NCBI RefSeq assembly: GCF_002909375.1
Contig: NZ_PPXD01000018.1
Coordinates: 96,458 to 160,457 of the forward strand
Reading direction: 5' to 3'
Source: Cryobacterium zongtaii
Lineage (GTDB): Bacteria > Actinomycetota > Actinomycetes > Actinomycetales > Microbacteriaceae
DNA: 64,000 nt
Part shown: in pieces, positions 18,490 to 27,599 of the stretch
Layout of the letters: every line of letters starts with the position of its first letter
Position numbering within the stretch: position 1 is the stretch's first letter
Notes under the pieces: model-generated
What the model was told of the DNA's origin: nothing
Seen by the model: the letters and a program-made list of their open reading frames with translations, nothing else
The model's database searches: none
Position numbers and translations under genes: made by a program

Positions 18490-18801
18490 TCAGGATGCTC
18501 CGCCGGCCTCATCCATAGCCGCCTCGAGGCGGTCCAGCTTGGCGGTGAGCTCGCCGGAATAGCCGGGGCGGATGTCGGCCTTGAGCACCAGCGACACCCG
18601 GGAGCCGAACGCGCCGACGGCATCCGTCGCCGCCTTGACGACGGCGAAGACCTCGTCCCAATCGCCTTCGATGGTGGTGAACATCGAATCGGTGTGGTTG
18701 GGCAGGCCCGATTCGCGGACGACTTTCACCGCAGCGGCGACGGCATCGTGCACCGAATCGGTGGGGCCGCCGGAGGGGGCGACCGAGAATGCGACGAGCA
18801 T
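18490..18801 (-). CDS. Thiamine-binding family protein (MTH1187/YqgV-like)
   Basis: A 103-residue single-domain protein with the ferredoxin-like fold pattern of the MTH1187 family: LVAFSVAPSG at the start, LPNHTDSMFTTIEGDWDEVF in the middle (split by the family's TxxEG core) and VSLVLKADIRPGY near residue 75. Family members bind thiamine or related compounds and may be soluble carriers. Start codon spacing is set by an AAGGAG that includes the stop codon of the upstream GT87-like gene, leaving a 2-bp gap, so the two are translationally coupled. No thiamine genes adjoin. Confidence 0.75.
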   Translation of the reverse strand: MLVAFSVAPSGGPTDSVHDAVAAAVKVVRESGLPNHTDSMFTTIEGDWDEVFAVVKAATDAVGAFGSRVSLVLKADIRPGYSGELTAKLDRLEAAMDEAGGAS

Positions 18802-18803
18802 GA

Positions 18804-20096
18804 CTACTCCTTGAGGATCGGGCGATGCGTTGTGGCACCGGGACTGGCGGCGGTGCTCTCTGACAGTGTTGCGGAGGCGGCGCCGAGCCGCCAGATGCGA
18901 ACGAGCATCCAGCCCAGCAGCACCAGCTCCAGGAGGTTGCGCACCGACAGGATCAGCACCATGGCCGGGGTGGTGGCCAGCAGGTCGTTGTAGAAGTACG
19001 GGTAGACGATCTGGGTGAGCGCCGCCATCGCCAGGGCCGTGAGCGCCGGGCCCCGCCAGGCTCGCCAGGAGGAGACCAGGCCGAGGATCAGCGGGGCGGC
19101 CAGCCAGGTGATGAACTGCGGCGAGCCCACCTTGTTGACCGCGATCAGGGTGAGCACCAGGGCCAGCAGCAGCGGCGGGAACAGCAGATCGGCCGATGCA
19201 CCGGCGCGTTGGGCGCGCCAGCCCAATAGCAGCACCACGCCGACGCAGAGTGCCAAAAGCGGGGTCAGCACCGCCGCCGCGAGGTCGGTGCCCGCACCGA
19301 TCACCTGGTAGGTCAGGATCTGCTGGTCGTAGTACACGACGGCGCCGGGGATGCCCAGGGCCGACTGCCACAACCACCAGGACGCCACCGGCGCCTCGAT
19401 CTGGATCCCCCGGTTGGTCTGCTCGGTCACGAAGCTGAGGATCGTGACCCCGCTGCCGGCGGCGAGGGCCGCTCCGATGATCAGGGCGGAGGTGCCGGCG
19501 AAGGCGGCCAGCACCTGCCAGCGCCGCCTCGAGGCCACCACCAGCGCGATGATCGCCGCGACCGGCCAGACCTTGACCCAGGTGGCGACGGTCAGGAGCA
19601 CCGCTCCCCAGAACGGCCGGCTGCGCAGCCAGAGCAGGCCCAGAATCGCCAGCGGTACGGTCACGGAGTCGATCCTGGCCAACGCGATGGGGCCCAGCAG
19701 CAGCAGGAACAGCAGCCACCACCAGGCGGCCAGGGCTGCCGCCGGACCCGGCCGGCGACCGGTGAGCGCGGCGAAGGCGACCCCGTTGAGCACGGTCACC
19801 AGGCCGAGCCAGGTGAGCGCGTACGGCCCGGCGCCGAAGACCAGCGATGCGAGAATCGGGGCGAGGGCCAGGATCGGGTAGACGAAGTCGGTGTTGATGC
19901 CCAGGCTGACGGCGCCGGATGTCGTGGCCTCGGCCCAACCCAGGTACACCCGTTCCACGTCGCCGAGTGGCCAGCCGATGCCGCTGAGGTTCAGAATGAT
20001 GAGCACCGCGTGCACGATCGCGAAGCCGCACCACAGCAGGGCGGGGCGGCGCAGGAATTCAGGCACGCTCCACTGTGGCACACTCCGCTGCGGCAC
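18804..20096 (-). CDS. GT87-like polyprenol-linked mannosyltransferase (DUF2029)
   Basis: A 430-residue membrane protein with about 11 helices and a first extracytoplasmic loop carrying acidic residues (WPLGDVERVYLGWAE near residue 42), the usual catalytic location in GT-C transferases. WVKVWP near 168 and NKVGSPQFITWLAAP near 325 match the DUF2029/GT87 group, which in actinobacteria uses polyprenyl-phosphate-mannose to build lipoglycans. The exact acceptor is unknown. The start lies in three tandem 15-bp repeats offering GTG codons at 20096, 20081 and 20066, so the true N-terminus is uncertain by up to ten residues. Confidence 0.72.
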   Translation of the reverse strand: MPQRSVPQWSVPEFLRRPALLWCGFAIVHAVLIILNLSGIGWPLGDVERVYLGWAEATTSGAVSLGINTDFVYPILALAPILASLVFGAGPYALTWLGLVTVLNGVAFAALTGRRPGPAAALAAWWWLLFLLLLGPIALARIDSVTVPLAILGLLWLRSRPFWGAVLLTVATWVKVWPVAAIIALVVASRRRWQVLAAFAGTSALIIGAALAAGSGVTILSFVTEQTNRGIQIEAPVASWWLWQSALGIPGAVVYYDQQILTYQVIGAGTDLAAAVLTPLLALCVGVVLLLGWRAQRAGASADLLFPPLLLALVLTLIAVNKVGSPQFITWLAAPLILGLVSSWRAWRGPALTALAMAALTQIVYPYFYNDLLATTPAMVLILSVRNLLELVLLGWMLVRIWRLGAASATLSESTAASPGATTHRPILKE

Positions 20097-20105
20097 ACTC
20101 CCCCG
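20061..20105 (-). repeat. Three 15-bp tandem repeats spanning the GT87-like gene start
   Basis: On the minus strand the unit GTGCCNCAGYGGAGY occurs twice and begins a third time, so GTG codons recur every 15 nt, each directly preceded by GGAG plus one base. The repeats are in frame (five codons each) and would insert or delete VPQ(R/W)S units. Confidence 0.7.
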
Positions 20106-20116
20106 GCGCCGCCGGG

Positions 20117-20959
20117 TCAGGCCAGCAGCGCCGCGATCGTCGCCGGAACGGCCAGGGCCACGTCGAGCGCCACGATCGGGCCACCGCCGGACGCCCGGTG
20201 CGCCGCCGCCGCGTGCACGAATGCGGCCGTGGCGGCGAGCGCGGCGAGCGCGTCGGCATCCGCCTGGATACGCCCGCTGTTCGTGGCCAGCAGGGCACCG
20301 AGGATGCCGGCCAGCACGTCACCGGAACCGGCCGTCGCCAGCCAGGCGGGGGCGCCGGATACCGTCAGGCGGATACCGGACGGTGAGGCCAGGTGGGTGA
20401 CGCTGCCCTTCACCAGCACCGTGACATCGAGCAGGACGGCGGCGCGGATCGCCCACTCCCCCGGCTCACCGGCGATGTCGTCGACGGTGACATTCTCGCC
20501 GGACCGGCCCAGCAGAGCGGCCAGTTCCCGGTAGTGCGGGGTGATCAGCCGGGGGCCGGTGCCGGCACCGACCAAATCGAGCGCGCCGGCGTCGAGCACC
20601 GTCGGCAGACCCTGACGGAGCGCCTTCTGCAGCTGTTTGGTGGTCTCCGGGCTGCGGCTGCCGGCGTCCATGCCCGAGCCGAGCAGCCAGGCCTGCACCC
20701 GGCCGTCGACCGTCACCACCTCCGGACGGCGCTGCATCACGAGGGTCCCGACCCGGCGGGGACCGAGGTAGCGCAGCATGCCCACCCCGGTGCGGCTCGC
20801 GGCTTCCACACCGAGCACCGCCGCGCCCGGGTACTCGGTGGAACCCGTGCGCACGCCCAGCACGCCGCGGCTGTACTTGTCATCGGTCGCCTGCGGCACC
20901 GCGATCCAGTCGCGGGCCTGGGCGGCCTCCCATTCCAGCCATCGTCGAGGTTTCGCCAT
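20117..20959 (-). CDS. nnrD: ADP-dependent NAD(P)H-hydrate dehydratase (NnrD)
   Basis: Repairs hydrated nicotinamide cofactors by dehydrating S-NAD(P)HX with ADP or ATP. The 280-residue protein is a stand-alone carbohydrate-kinase-like domain, without the epimerase NnrE domain often fused to it. Diagnostic segments are DKYSRGVLGV near residue 26, LITPHYRELAALLG near 148 and TAGSGDVLAGILGALLA near 222. The ATG at 20957-20959 is the only sensible start; upstream in-frame codons run into the divergent oxidoreductase gene. Its end is 20 bp from the GT87-like gene start. Confidence 0.9.
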   Translation of the reverse strand: MAKPRRWLEWEAAQARDWIAVPQATDDKYSRGVLGVRTGSTEYPGAAVLGVEAASRTGVGMLRYLGPRRVGTLVMQRRPEVVTVDGRVQAWLLGSGMDAGSRSPETTKQLQKALRQGLPTVLDAGALDLVGAGTGPRLITPHYRELAALLGRSGENVTVDDIAGEPGEWAIRAAVLLDVTVLVKGSVTHLASPSGIRLTVSGAPAWLATAGSGDVLAGILGALLATNSGRIQADADALAALAATAAFVHAAAAHRASGGGPIVALDVALAVPATIAALLA

Positions 20960-20981
20960 GCACTCACGATAGGTTGTTTCG

Positions 20982-22118
20982 GTGTCCGATATCAGCACCG
21001 TCCTCGCCCCCGCCGCAGCCGATTCCGCCGCGGCGGTCTCCCTGTTCGACCCGATCAGCCTGCGCGAGGTTGTCATTCGCAACCGGCTCTGGGTCGCGCC
21101 GATGTGCCAGTACTCCGTCATCGAGCGGGACGGCGTGCCGACCGACTGGCACCTGGTGCACCTGGGCTCGATGGCCGCGGGCGGCGCCGGGCTGATCGTC
21201 ACCGAGGCCACCGCCGTCAGCCCGGAGGGCCGCATCACCGACCGGGACACCGGGATCTGGAACGACACCCAGGCGTCCGCCTGGGCGCACATCGTCGACT
21301 ATCTGCACGGGCAGGGCGCCACCGCCGGCATCCAGCTCGCCCACGCCGGCCGGAAGGCGTCCACCTGGCCGGCCTGGGGCACCAGCCTGCACGGCAGCGT
21401 GCCCGCCGACCAGGGCGGCTGGCCGACGCTGGGGCCCTCCGCCATCGCCTTCCCCGGCTACGCGGCACCGATGGCACTCGACCACGCGGGCATCGATACC
21501 GTCGTCGCCGACTTCGTCACGGCCGCTCGACGCGCCATCGTCGCCGGCTTCGACGTCCTGGAACTGCACGCCGCCCACGGCTACCTCTTGCACCAGTTCC
21601 TGTCCCCGCTGAGCAATCAGCGCACCGACGAGTTCGGCGGCTCACTGGAGAACCGGGCCCGCCTGCTCCTGCGCGTGGTGAAGGCCGTCCGGGCCGAGGT
21701 CGGCGAGAGTATTCCGCTACTGGTGCGGTTCTCCGCCACCGACTACACAGTCGACGGTTGGAGTGTGGAGGAGACCGCCGTCGTCGCCGGGTGGGCCGCC
21801 CAGGCCGGGGCCGACTTCTTCGACGTGTCCTCCGGCGGCAACGTCACCGGCGTGCAGATTCCCCTGACTCCCGGGTACCAGGTTCCCCTGGCGCAATTCG
21901 TCAAGGCCACTGCCGCCGTACCGGTCAACGCCGTCGGGCTCATCACGACAGCCGCACACGCTAACGACATCGTTGCCTCCGGCGCGGCGGATGCCGTCAT
22001 GCTCGGCCGCGAGTTCCTTCGCGACCCGCACTTCGCCCTCCGCGCCGCCGCCGAGCTGGGCGTGCCACTGGACTACTGGCCCGGCCAGTACGCCAGGGCA
22101 GCCTGGCCGGCGGTCTAG
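20982..22118 (+). CDS. NADH:flavin oxidoreductase, old yellow enzyme family (YqjM-like)
   Basis: A 378-residue FMN-binding TIM-barrel ene-reductase. It begins with LFDPISLREVVIRNRLWVAPMCQYS (core: RNRLWVAPMCQYS, near residue 35), whose cysteine tunes the flavin as in YqjM; HAGRKAS near 120, the HAAHGYLLHQFLSP active-site region near 184 and a C-terminal GREFLRDP follow. Such enzymes reduce activated C=C bonds and are often redox-stress induced. The GTG is 22 bp from the divergent nnrD start, so the promoters must overlap. It ends 4 bp before the convergent VOC gene. Confidence 0.9.
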   Translation: MSDISTVLAPAAADSAAAVSLFDPISLREVVIRNRLWVAPMCQYSVIERDGVPTDWHLVHLGSMAAGGAGLIVTEATAVSPEGRITDRDTGIWNDTQASAWAHIVDYLHGQGATAGIQLAHAGRKASTWPAWGTSLHGSVPADQGGWPTLGPSAIAFPGYAAPMALDHAGIDTVVADFVTAARRAIVAGFDVLELHAAHGYLLHQFLSPLSNQRTDEFGGSLENRARLLLRVVKAVRAEVGESIPLLVRFSATDYTVDGWSVEETAVVAGWAAQAGADFFDVSSGGNVTGVQIPLTPGYQVPLAQFVKATAAVPVNAVGLITTAAHANDIVASGAADAVMLGREFLRDPHFALRAAAELGVPLDYWPGQYARAAWPAV

Positions 22119-22122
22119 CGAC

Positions 22123-22500
22123 CTATACCTCCTGGGCGACGCAGAGGATGTTGCCCTCCGAGTCCTTGAACCAGGCGGCACGTTCCTGGTCGGTGGTGGC
22201 AATGCCGTTCTCGGTTTTCAGGCCGGGCAGGTCGTACTCCTCGAACACCACCCCCGCCTCCCTCAGCCGGGCGACCTCGGCGTCGACGTCGTCGGCCATC
22301 CAGATCAGGGCCGTGTTCTTGGCCGTGCCCGCGTTCTCGGTTTCGTACACCAGCACCGACCCGCCGGAGGGGGTGCGGAAGCGCATCTCGCCCTCGCGGA
22401 CGTCGGTGGGCTCCAGGCCGAGCTTGTCGGTGTAAAAGGACCGGGCCCGCTTGATGTCCCTGGCGGGCAGGACCGCCACGGTTTCCAGTTGACTCAACAT
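22123..22500 (-). CDS. VOC/glyoxalase-family protein
   Basis: A 125-residue protein of the vicinal oxygen chelate fold: two beta-alpha-beta-beta-beta modules with VLPARDIKRARSFYTDKLGLEP (core ARSFYTDKLGL, near residue 19) and the C-terminal WFKDSEGNILCVAQ. Possible metal ligands include E at the end of the second module, but the usual N-terminal histidine is not evident, so it may be a binding rather than catalytic member. Many relatives are annotated as glyoxalase or bleomycin resistance; no such function is implied here. Confidence 0.8.
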   Translation of the reverse strand: MLSQLETVAVLPARDIKRARSFYTDKLGLEPTDVREGEMRFRTPSGGSVLVYETENAGTAKNTALIWMADDVDAEVARLREAGVVFEEYDLPGLKTENGIATTDQERAAWFKDSEGNILCVAQEV

Positions 22501-22605
22501 GAGTGTGTCCTCGCTTTCCAGCTATGCCTGTCAGGGTACGCCGGGTGCCCCAGGCCCACGAGGGGGCCCGGTCGTCGCCGGGCGAGAAGAACTAGGCTGG
22601 ACCGA

Positions 22606-23457
22606 ATGACCCACCCGAGTGAGACCGCCACCAGCCGGCCGACCGACATCCGCCTGATCGCCAGCGACATGGACGGCACCCTGCTCGACGCCGACGGAGC
22701 GGTCCCCGAGCGCTTCTGGCCGCTGCTGGAGAGCATCCTGGCGGCCGGGATCCTGTTCTCCCCGGCAAGCGGGCGTCAGTACCAGACGCTGCAGGCCGTC
22801 TTCGGCGACCGGGACGGGCTGGTCTACATCGCCGAGAACGGCACCAACATTGTGCGGGACGGCGTCAGCATCGCCATCGAACCCGTCGTCGGATCGATCA
22901 TCGCCCCGGTCGTCGAGTGGGTGCGGGCCCAGGCCGCCGCCGGCGCCGACCTGGGCATCGTGGTGTGCGGGGCCAGGTCCGCGTACATCGAACGGACCGA
23001 TGAGGCTTTCGTCGCGCAGGTGCGTCCGTACTACGCGGCCCTGGCAACGGTCGCCGATGTCACGGTGGCCGCCGCGGACGATGACGTGCTCAAACTGGCG
23101 ATCTTCGACGCCGGCCGCGCCGAGACCCGCACCGGACCGGCCGTTCGCGCCCTCGACCTGGCCGCCGATGTTGTCGTCTCCGGCGCCAACTGGGTCGACA
23201 TCATGCGGCCGGGAGCCAACAAGGGCACGGCGCTCATCCGTCTGCAGCAGCACCTGGGCATCAGCCGGGAGCAGACCATGGCCTTCGGCGATTACCTGAA
23301 CGACGCCGAGATGCTCGACGCCGCCGGGCACTCCTATGCCGTCGCCAACGGCCACCCGAGCATCCGCGCGCGGGCCAGGCACCAGGCTCCGTCGAACCTG
23401 GATGAGGGCGTCATCACGAGCATCCTCGCGGCGTTGCCGGCGCTGGCAACGGCCTGA
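22606..23457 (+). CDS. Cof-type HAD hydrolase
   Basis: A 283-residue HAD-superfamily phosphatase of subclass IIB. It has the nucleophile motif DMDGTLLD at about residues 20-27 (IASDMDGTLL), motif II serine in FSPASGRQY, the lysine in GANKGTAL near 206 and the acidic motif FGDYLNDAEML near 227. Cof-like enzymes dephosphorylate sugar phosphates, FMN or thiamine intermediates; the substrate is not predictable. Its stop is 1 bp from the convergent CNNM gene stop, so no terminator separates them. Confidence 0.88.
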   Translation: MTHPSETATSRPTDIRLIASDMDGTLLDADGAVPERFWPLLESILAAGILFSPASGRQYQTLQAVFGDRDGLVYIAENGTNIVRDGVSIAIEPVVGSIIAPVVEWVRAQAAAGADLGIVVCGARSAYIERTDEAFVAQVRPYYAALATVADVTVAAADDDVLKLAIFDAGRAETRTGPAVRALDLAADVVVSGANWVDIMRPGANKGTALIRLQQHLGISREQTMAFGDYLNDAEMLDAAGHSYAVANGHPSIRARARHQAPSNLDEGVITSILAALPALATA

Positions 23458-23458
23458 C

Positions 23459-24526
23459 CTAGAGCCGGCGGGTGGCGTCCTGCACTTCGCCGACGAGCTC
23501 CTCGATGATGTCCTCCAGGAACAGCACTCCGGTGGCGTCACCGGTGACGGTGAAGGTGCGGGCCAGGTGTGCGCCGGAGCGGCGCATGGTGGCCAGGGCA
23601 TCCTCGAGGTCGGTGTCCTCGAAGATCGACACCAGTTGGCGGATCAGCTTGGCCGGGATCGGGTCGGTGTAGCCGGTCCTGCCGGTGTCGACGGGGTCGA
23701 CCGGGTCGACGTCCAGGCCGAGCACGTCCTTGAGGTGAATGTAACCGCTGGGCTCGCCGGATTCGTAGTCGAGCACGTAGCGCGAGAATCCGTGCCGGGT
23801 GACGGCCTTCTCCACGTCGGCGGGGGTGGCCGATTCCGGCAGGGTGACCAGCTGGTCCAGAGGCACGGCGATGTCCTTGGCCGTCTTGGTGGTGAACTCG
23901 AACGCCGCTGACAGCGCGCCGGAGTCGTCGCTGAGCACGCCCTCCCTGGTGGACTGCGTGACGATGGTTGCCACCTCGTCGAGGGTGTAAGTGCTCGTAG
24001 CCTCGTTCTTGGGTGCAACACCGAACAGGCGCAGCACGCCGTTGGCGGTGGAGTTCAGGGCCACGATGACGGGCTTGACGAGGCGGCCGAAGAACACCAG
24101 CGGCGGGGCCAGGATCAGGACGGCCTGGTCGGGGATCGAGAATGAGAGGTTCTTGGGAACCATCTCGCCGAAGACGACGTGCAGGTACGACACTATGAGC
24201 AGCGCCATGATGAACGCGATGGTGCCGATGGCCTCTTCGGGGAGCCCGGTGAGCTTCAGCGGGATCTCCAGCAGGTGGTGGATCGCCGGCTCCGACACGT
24301 TCAGGATCAGCAGCGAGCACACCGTGATGCCCAGCTGGGAGGTCGCCAGCATCAGCGTGGCATGCTCCATGGCCCACAGCGCGGTCTTGGCGCTGCGCTT
24401 GCCGGCCTCCGCGAGGGGTTCGATCTGGGAGCGGCGCGCTGAGATCACGGCGAATTCGGCGGCGACGAAGAACGCGTTGCCGAGCAGCAGCACGAACAGC
24501 CAGCCGAGTCCGGCCCAGTCGTTCAT
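23459..24526 (-). CDS. CNNM/hemolysin-family membrane protein with CBS pair (second of tandem pair)
   Basis: A 355-residue protein with an N-terminal CNNM (DUF21) block of about four helices (residues 5-185: AEFAVISARRSQIEPL, ASQLGITVCSLLILN) and a C-terminal CBS pair ending FLEDIIEELVGEVQDATRRL. Family members in bacteria export Mg2+ or Co2+ (CorC/MpfA). It lacks the CorC_HlyC cap that its upstream paralogue carries. The start overlaps that paralogue's stop (ATGA), so the two probably form a heteromer made from one transcript. Confidence 0.88.
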   Translation of the reverse strand: MNDWAGLGWLFVLLLGNAFFVAAEFAVISARRSQIEPLAEAGKRSAKTALWAMEHATLMLATSQLGITVCSLLILNVSEPAIHHLLEIPLKLTGLPEEAIGTIAFIMALLIVSYLHVVFGEMVPKNLSFSIPDQAVLILAPPLVFFGRLVKPVIVALNSTANGVLRLFGVAPKNEATSTYTLDEVATIVTQSTREGVLSDDSGALSAAFEFTTKTAKDIAVPLDQLVTLPESATPADVEKAVTRHGFSRYVLDYESGEPSGYIHLKDVLGLDVDPVDPVDTGRTGYTDPIPAKLIRQLVSIFEDTDLEDALATMRRSGAHLARTFTVTGDATGVLFLEDIIEELVGEVQDATRRL

Positions 24527-25917
24527 CGGCCGCTCACCCGCTTGGTCTGTGATGAAGTGGTCACTGGTGCCTTCTGGATGGTGCGCACGGCGCCGGTCGC
24601 GGGCGCGCCGGGTTCGACAGGGTCAGGGGTGTAGCGCAAGCGGTCGATGCGACGGCCGTCGAGCCGTTCCACCCGCAGTTCACCGGTGGCGATGCGCACG
24701 AGGTCGCCGACGACGGGCAGCCGGCCGAGTTCGCTCATCACGTAGCCGGCGACGGTCTCGTATGGGCCGTCCTCTGGCACGGTCAGGCCGGCCCGCTCGT
24801 GCAGCTCGTCCGGCCGCAACATGCCGGGGAAGGTCAGGGAGCCCTGCGAGCGCACGATGCCGGCCCTGGTGCGGTCGTGCTCGTCGGCGACCTCGCCGAC
24901 GAGTTCCTCCACCAGGTCCTCCAGGGTGACGACGCCGGCGGTTCCGCCATATTCGTCGACGACGACGGCCATCTGGAAGCCGCGGCCCCGCAGCTCGCCG
25001 AGTAACCCGTCGAGCTTCATAGTCTCCGGCACGCGCAGTGCTTCGGACTGCAGGGCCGACACCGGCACGTCCGAGCGTCGTTTGCGCGGTACGGCCACGG
25101 CCTGCTTGACGTGGACGATTCCGACGACGTCGTCGGCGCTCTCGTCGATGACGGGGAAGCGGGAGTAGCCGGTCTGCCTGGTGAGGTCGATGACGGCCTG
25201 CGCGCTGGCGTTGCGCTGAATGCTGGCGAGCCGGGGGCGGGGGGTCATCACGTCGGATGCGGTGTGCCCGGAGAACAGCAGGGTGCGGTGCAGCAGGGTC
25301 GCCGTGTCGGCCTCGAGCAGGCCGGCGCTGGCGGACCGGCGCACGAGCGAGGAGAGTTCCTCGGCAGTGCGGGCCCCGGAGATCTCTTCCTTGGGTTCGA
25401 TGCCGACCATCCGGAGGAGGCCGTTGGCGCTTTCATTCAGCACGGTGACCGCGGGCTTGAACACCGTGGTGAACACGGTCTGGAACGGGATGACGACCTT
25501 GGCGGTCTGGATCGGCAGCGCCAGGGCGAAGTTCTTGGGCACGAGCTCACCGACGATCATCGAGACCAGGGTCGCGAGCACGATGGCGACGGCCGATCCC
25601 ACCACCGGCACCGCGGGCTCGGGGATGCCGACCAGGCCCAGCGGTCCCGCGAGCAGGGAACTGATCGCGGGCTCCAGCGCATACCCGGTGAGCAGGGTCG
25701 TCAGGGTGATACCCAGCTGGGCGCTGGAGAGGTGCGTCGAGGTGATCTTGAGCGCGGCGATGGTCATCGCCAGGCGGGTTTCCCCGCGGTCGCGGCGCGC
25801 CTCGAGGTCGGATCGGTCGAGGTTGACCAGCGCGAATTCGCTGGCCACGAACAGGCCCGTGCCCAGGGTCAGGATCAGGCCGATCCCGAGCATGATCCAC
25901 TCATACACGGGCAGCAC
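24523..25917 (-). CDS. CNNM/hemolysin-family protein with CBS pair and CorC_HlyC domain
   Basis: A 464-residue paralogue of the next gene. CNNM block (about residues 5-190, with ASEFALVNLDRSDLEARRD and SSAQLGITLTTLLTGY), CBS pair with DVMTPRPRL near 222 and VDEYGGTAGVVTLEDLVEELVGE near 320, then the CorC_HlyC cap (about 360-430). Probable divalent-cation efflux at the cytoplasmic membrane. The start is GTG. A minus-strand TATAGT at 25989-25994 could be its -10 box, with a weak -35. Confidence 0.88.
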   Translation of the reverse strand: MLPVYEWIMLGIGLILTLGTGLFVASEFALVNLDRSDLEARRDRGETRLAMTIAALKITSTHLSSAQLGITLTTLLTGYALEPAISSLLAGPLGLVGIPEPAVPVVGSAVAIVLATLVSMIVGELVPKNFALALPIQTAKVVIPFQTVFTTVFKPAVTVLNESANGLLRMVGIEPKEEISGARTAEELSSLVRRSASAGLLEADTATLLHRTLLFSGHTASDVMTPRPRLASIQRNASAQAVIDLTRQTGYSRFPVIDESADDVVGIVHVKQAVAVPRKRRSDVPVSALQSEALRVPETMKLDGLLGELRGRGFQMAVVVDEYGGTAGVVTLEDLVEELVGEVADEHDRTRAGIVRSQGSLTFPGMLRPDELHERAGLTVPEDGPYETVAGYVMSELGRLPVVGDLVRIATGELRVERLDGRRIDRLRYTPDPVEPGAPATGAVRTIQKAPVTTSSQTKRVSGR

Positions 25918-25988
25918 CGCCGCGGGTCACGGGCGAGGGTTTATGGTCGGGTGAATTCGCAGAAGGGGGGTCGTCCATTAGAGGGTCA

Positions 25989-25994
25989 ACTATA
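25989..25994 (-). promoter_or_regulatory. Possible -10 box for the CNNM gene pair
   Basis: Minus-strand TATAGT about 70 nt before the GTG of the first CNNM gene. No good -35 hexamer at 16-18 nt was seen, so confidence is low. The rest of the 25918-26025 gap shows nothing recognisable. Confidence 0.3.
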
Positions 25995-26025
25995 CCGGGG
26001 CTGCCTGTGCGGTAGCACGCCTGCG

Positions 26026-27465
26026 TTACCAGGAAACCACGAGCGCCTTGCCCTCTTCGTAGCCGGCTGCGGACTGGATTCCGACCTTCGCCCGGTCGTG
26101 GAATTCGGCCACGCTGGCCGCCCCCGCGTAGGTGAACGAGCTGCGCACCCCGGAGGTGATCATGTCGAGCAGGTCTTCGAGCGAGGGACGCAACGGGTCC
26201 AGGTAGATCTTCGAGGACGAGATGCCCTCGGCGAACAGGGTTTTGCGGGCCAGTTCGTAGGCGTCGAGCCTGTCGAAGCGCTGCTGCACGGCCTTGGTCG
26301 ATGCCATGCCCCAGCTCTCCTTGTAGAGGGCGCCGGATGCGTCGGTGTCCAGGGTGCCCGGCGCTTCGATGGTGCCCGCGAACCAGGACCCGATCATCAC
26401 CGACGCGGCCCCGGCGGCGAGCGCGAGCGCCACGTCGCGCGGGTAGCGCACCCCGCCATCCGCCCAGACGTGTGCGCCGAGCTTGCCGGCGGCTTCGGCG
26501 GTCTCGATCACGGCGGAGAACTGCGGGCGACCCACGGCCGTCATCATCCGGGTGGTGCACATGGCGCCGGGCCCGACGCCCACCTTGATGATGTTCGCCC
26601 CGGCGCCGACGAGGTGCTCGACGGCGTCGGCGGTGACCACATTGCCGGCCACGATGGGGATGCCGAGCTTGAGCTCCGAAACCGTGCGCAGCGCGCGGAT
26701 CATGCCGGCCTGGTGGCCGTGCGCGGTGTCGAGCACCAGCACGTCGACGCCGGCGGCGGCGAGCGCGCGGGCCTTGGCGGCGACGTCGCCGTTGATCCCG
26801 ACGGCGGCGGCGACGAGGAGCCGGCCGGACGCATCGACGGCCGGCTGGTACAGCGTGGAGCGCAGGGCGCTCTTGCGGCTGAGCGTGCCGATCAGCTTGC
26901 CGCGCAGCAACACCGGCGCGAAGTCGAGGTCGGCGGCCGTCATCACGTCGAAAGCGCTGCGCGGCCCGTCGATGTCTTCGGCGTCGAGGGAGGTGAGCGG
27001 GCCGTGCAGCAGATCGCCCAGGCGGGCGTCCGGTAACGCCGAGGCGAGCCTGGCCGCGTCGATGCAGCCCAGGTAGGTATCGTCACCGTCGTGGATGACC
27101 AGGCCCTGACCGGTGACCGGCGGGACCTGGCGCAGCGCGTCGGCCACGGTGGCGTCGGGGGCGAACACGAACGGGGTGTCGTACTGCACGGGCTGCGACT
27201 TCACCCAGCGGATGGCCGCATCCAGGTCCTGCAGGTGCATGTCCTGCGGCAACACGCCGAGGCCGCCACGCCGGGCGAGAGATGCCGCCAGGCGGGGACC
27301 GGTCACCGAGTTCATATTGGCCGAGACGATCGGGATCGTGGCCGCGGTGCCGTCTCCCGGCGCGAGGGACACGTCGAGCCGACTGCTGATCGCAGACTGG
27401 CTGGGCACCAGGAAGACGTCGGAATAGGTCAAATCGTGGCGGGGAACCGCTCCATAGAACTGCAT
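26026..27465 (-). CDS. guaB1: GuaB1-type IMPDH-family protein, probable GMP reductase
   Basis: A 479-residue protein with the IMPDH/GMPR barrel: DVFLVPSQSAISSRLDVS near residue 17, the catalytic cysteine loop GVGPGAMCTTRMM near 305, and a CBS pair between about 95 and 210. It is annotated across actinobacteria as GuaB1; the mycobacterial GuaB1 has been shown to be a GMP reductase, with the CBS module sensing purine nucleotides. The true IMP dehydrogenase GuaB2 should be elsewhere. The start is followed on the other strand by the kgd promoter region with no extra gene. Confidence 0.87.
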   Translation of the reverse strand: MQFYGAVPRHDLTYSDVFLVPSQSAISSRLDVSLAPGDGTAATIPIVSANMNSVTGPRLAASLARRGGLGVLPQDMHLQDLDAAIRWVKSQPVQYDTPFVFAPDATVADALRQVPPVTGQGLVIHDGDDTYLGCIDAARLASALPDARLGDLLHGPLTSLDAEDIDGPRSAFDVMTAADLDFAPVLLRGKLIGTLSRKSALRSTLYQPAVDASGRLLVAAAVGINGDVAAKARALAAAGVDVLVLDTAHGHQAGMIRALRTVSELKLGIPIVAGNVVTADAVEHLVGAGANIIKVGVGPGAMCTTRMMTAVGRPQFSAVIETAEAAGKLGAHVWADGGVRYPRDVALALAAGAASVMIGSWFAGTIEAPGTLDTDASGALYKESWGMASTKAVQQRFDRLDAYELARKTLFAEGISSSKIYLDPLRPSLEDLLDMITSGVRSSFTYAGAASVAEFHDRAKVGIQSAAGYEEGKALVVSW

Positions 27466-27599
27466 GTTTTTAACGCTAGTCCTCCCAAGCCGTACCGGTG
27501 CAGCACCTCGATGGGATTAGTCTTGATATCAACACACTGACCCGGCGGTTGTGATCGCCATGGACAATCAGAATCAACGAAGAGAGTGGGCGATCAGCT

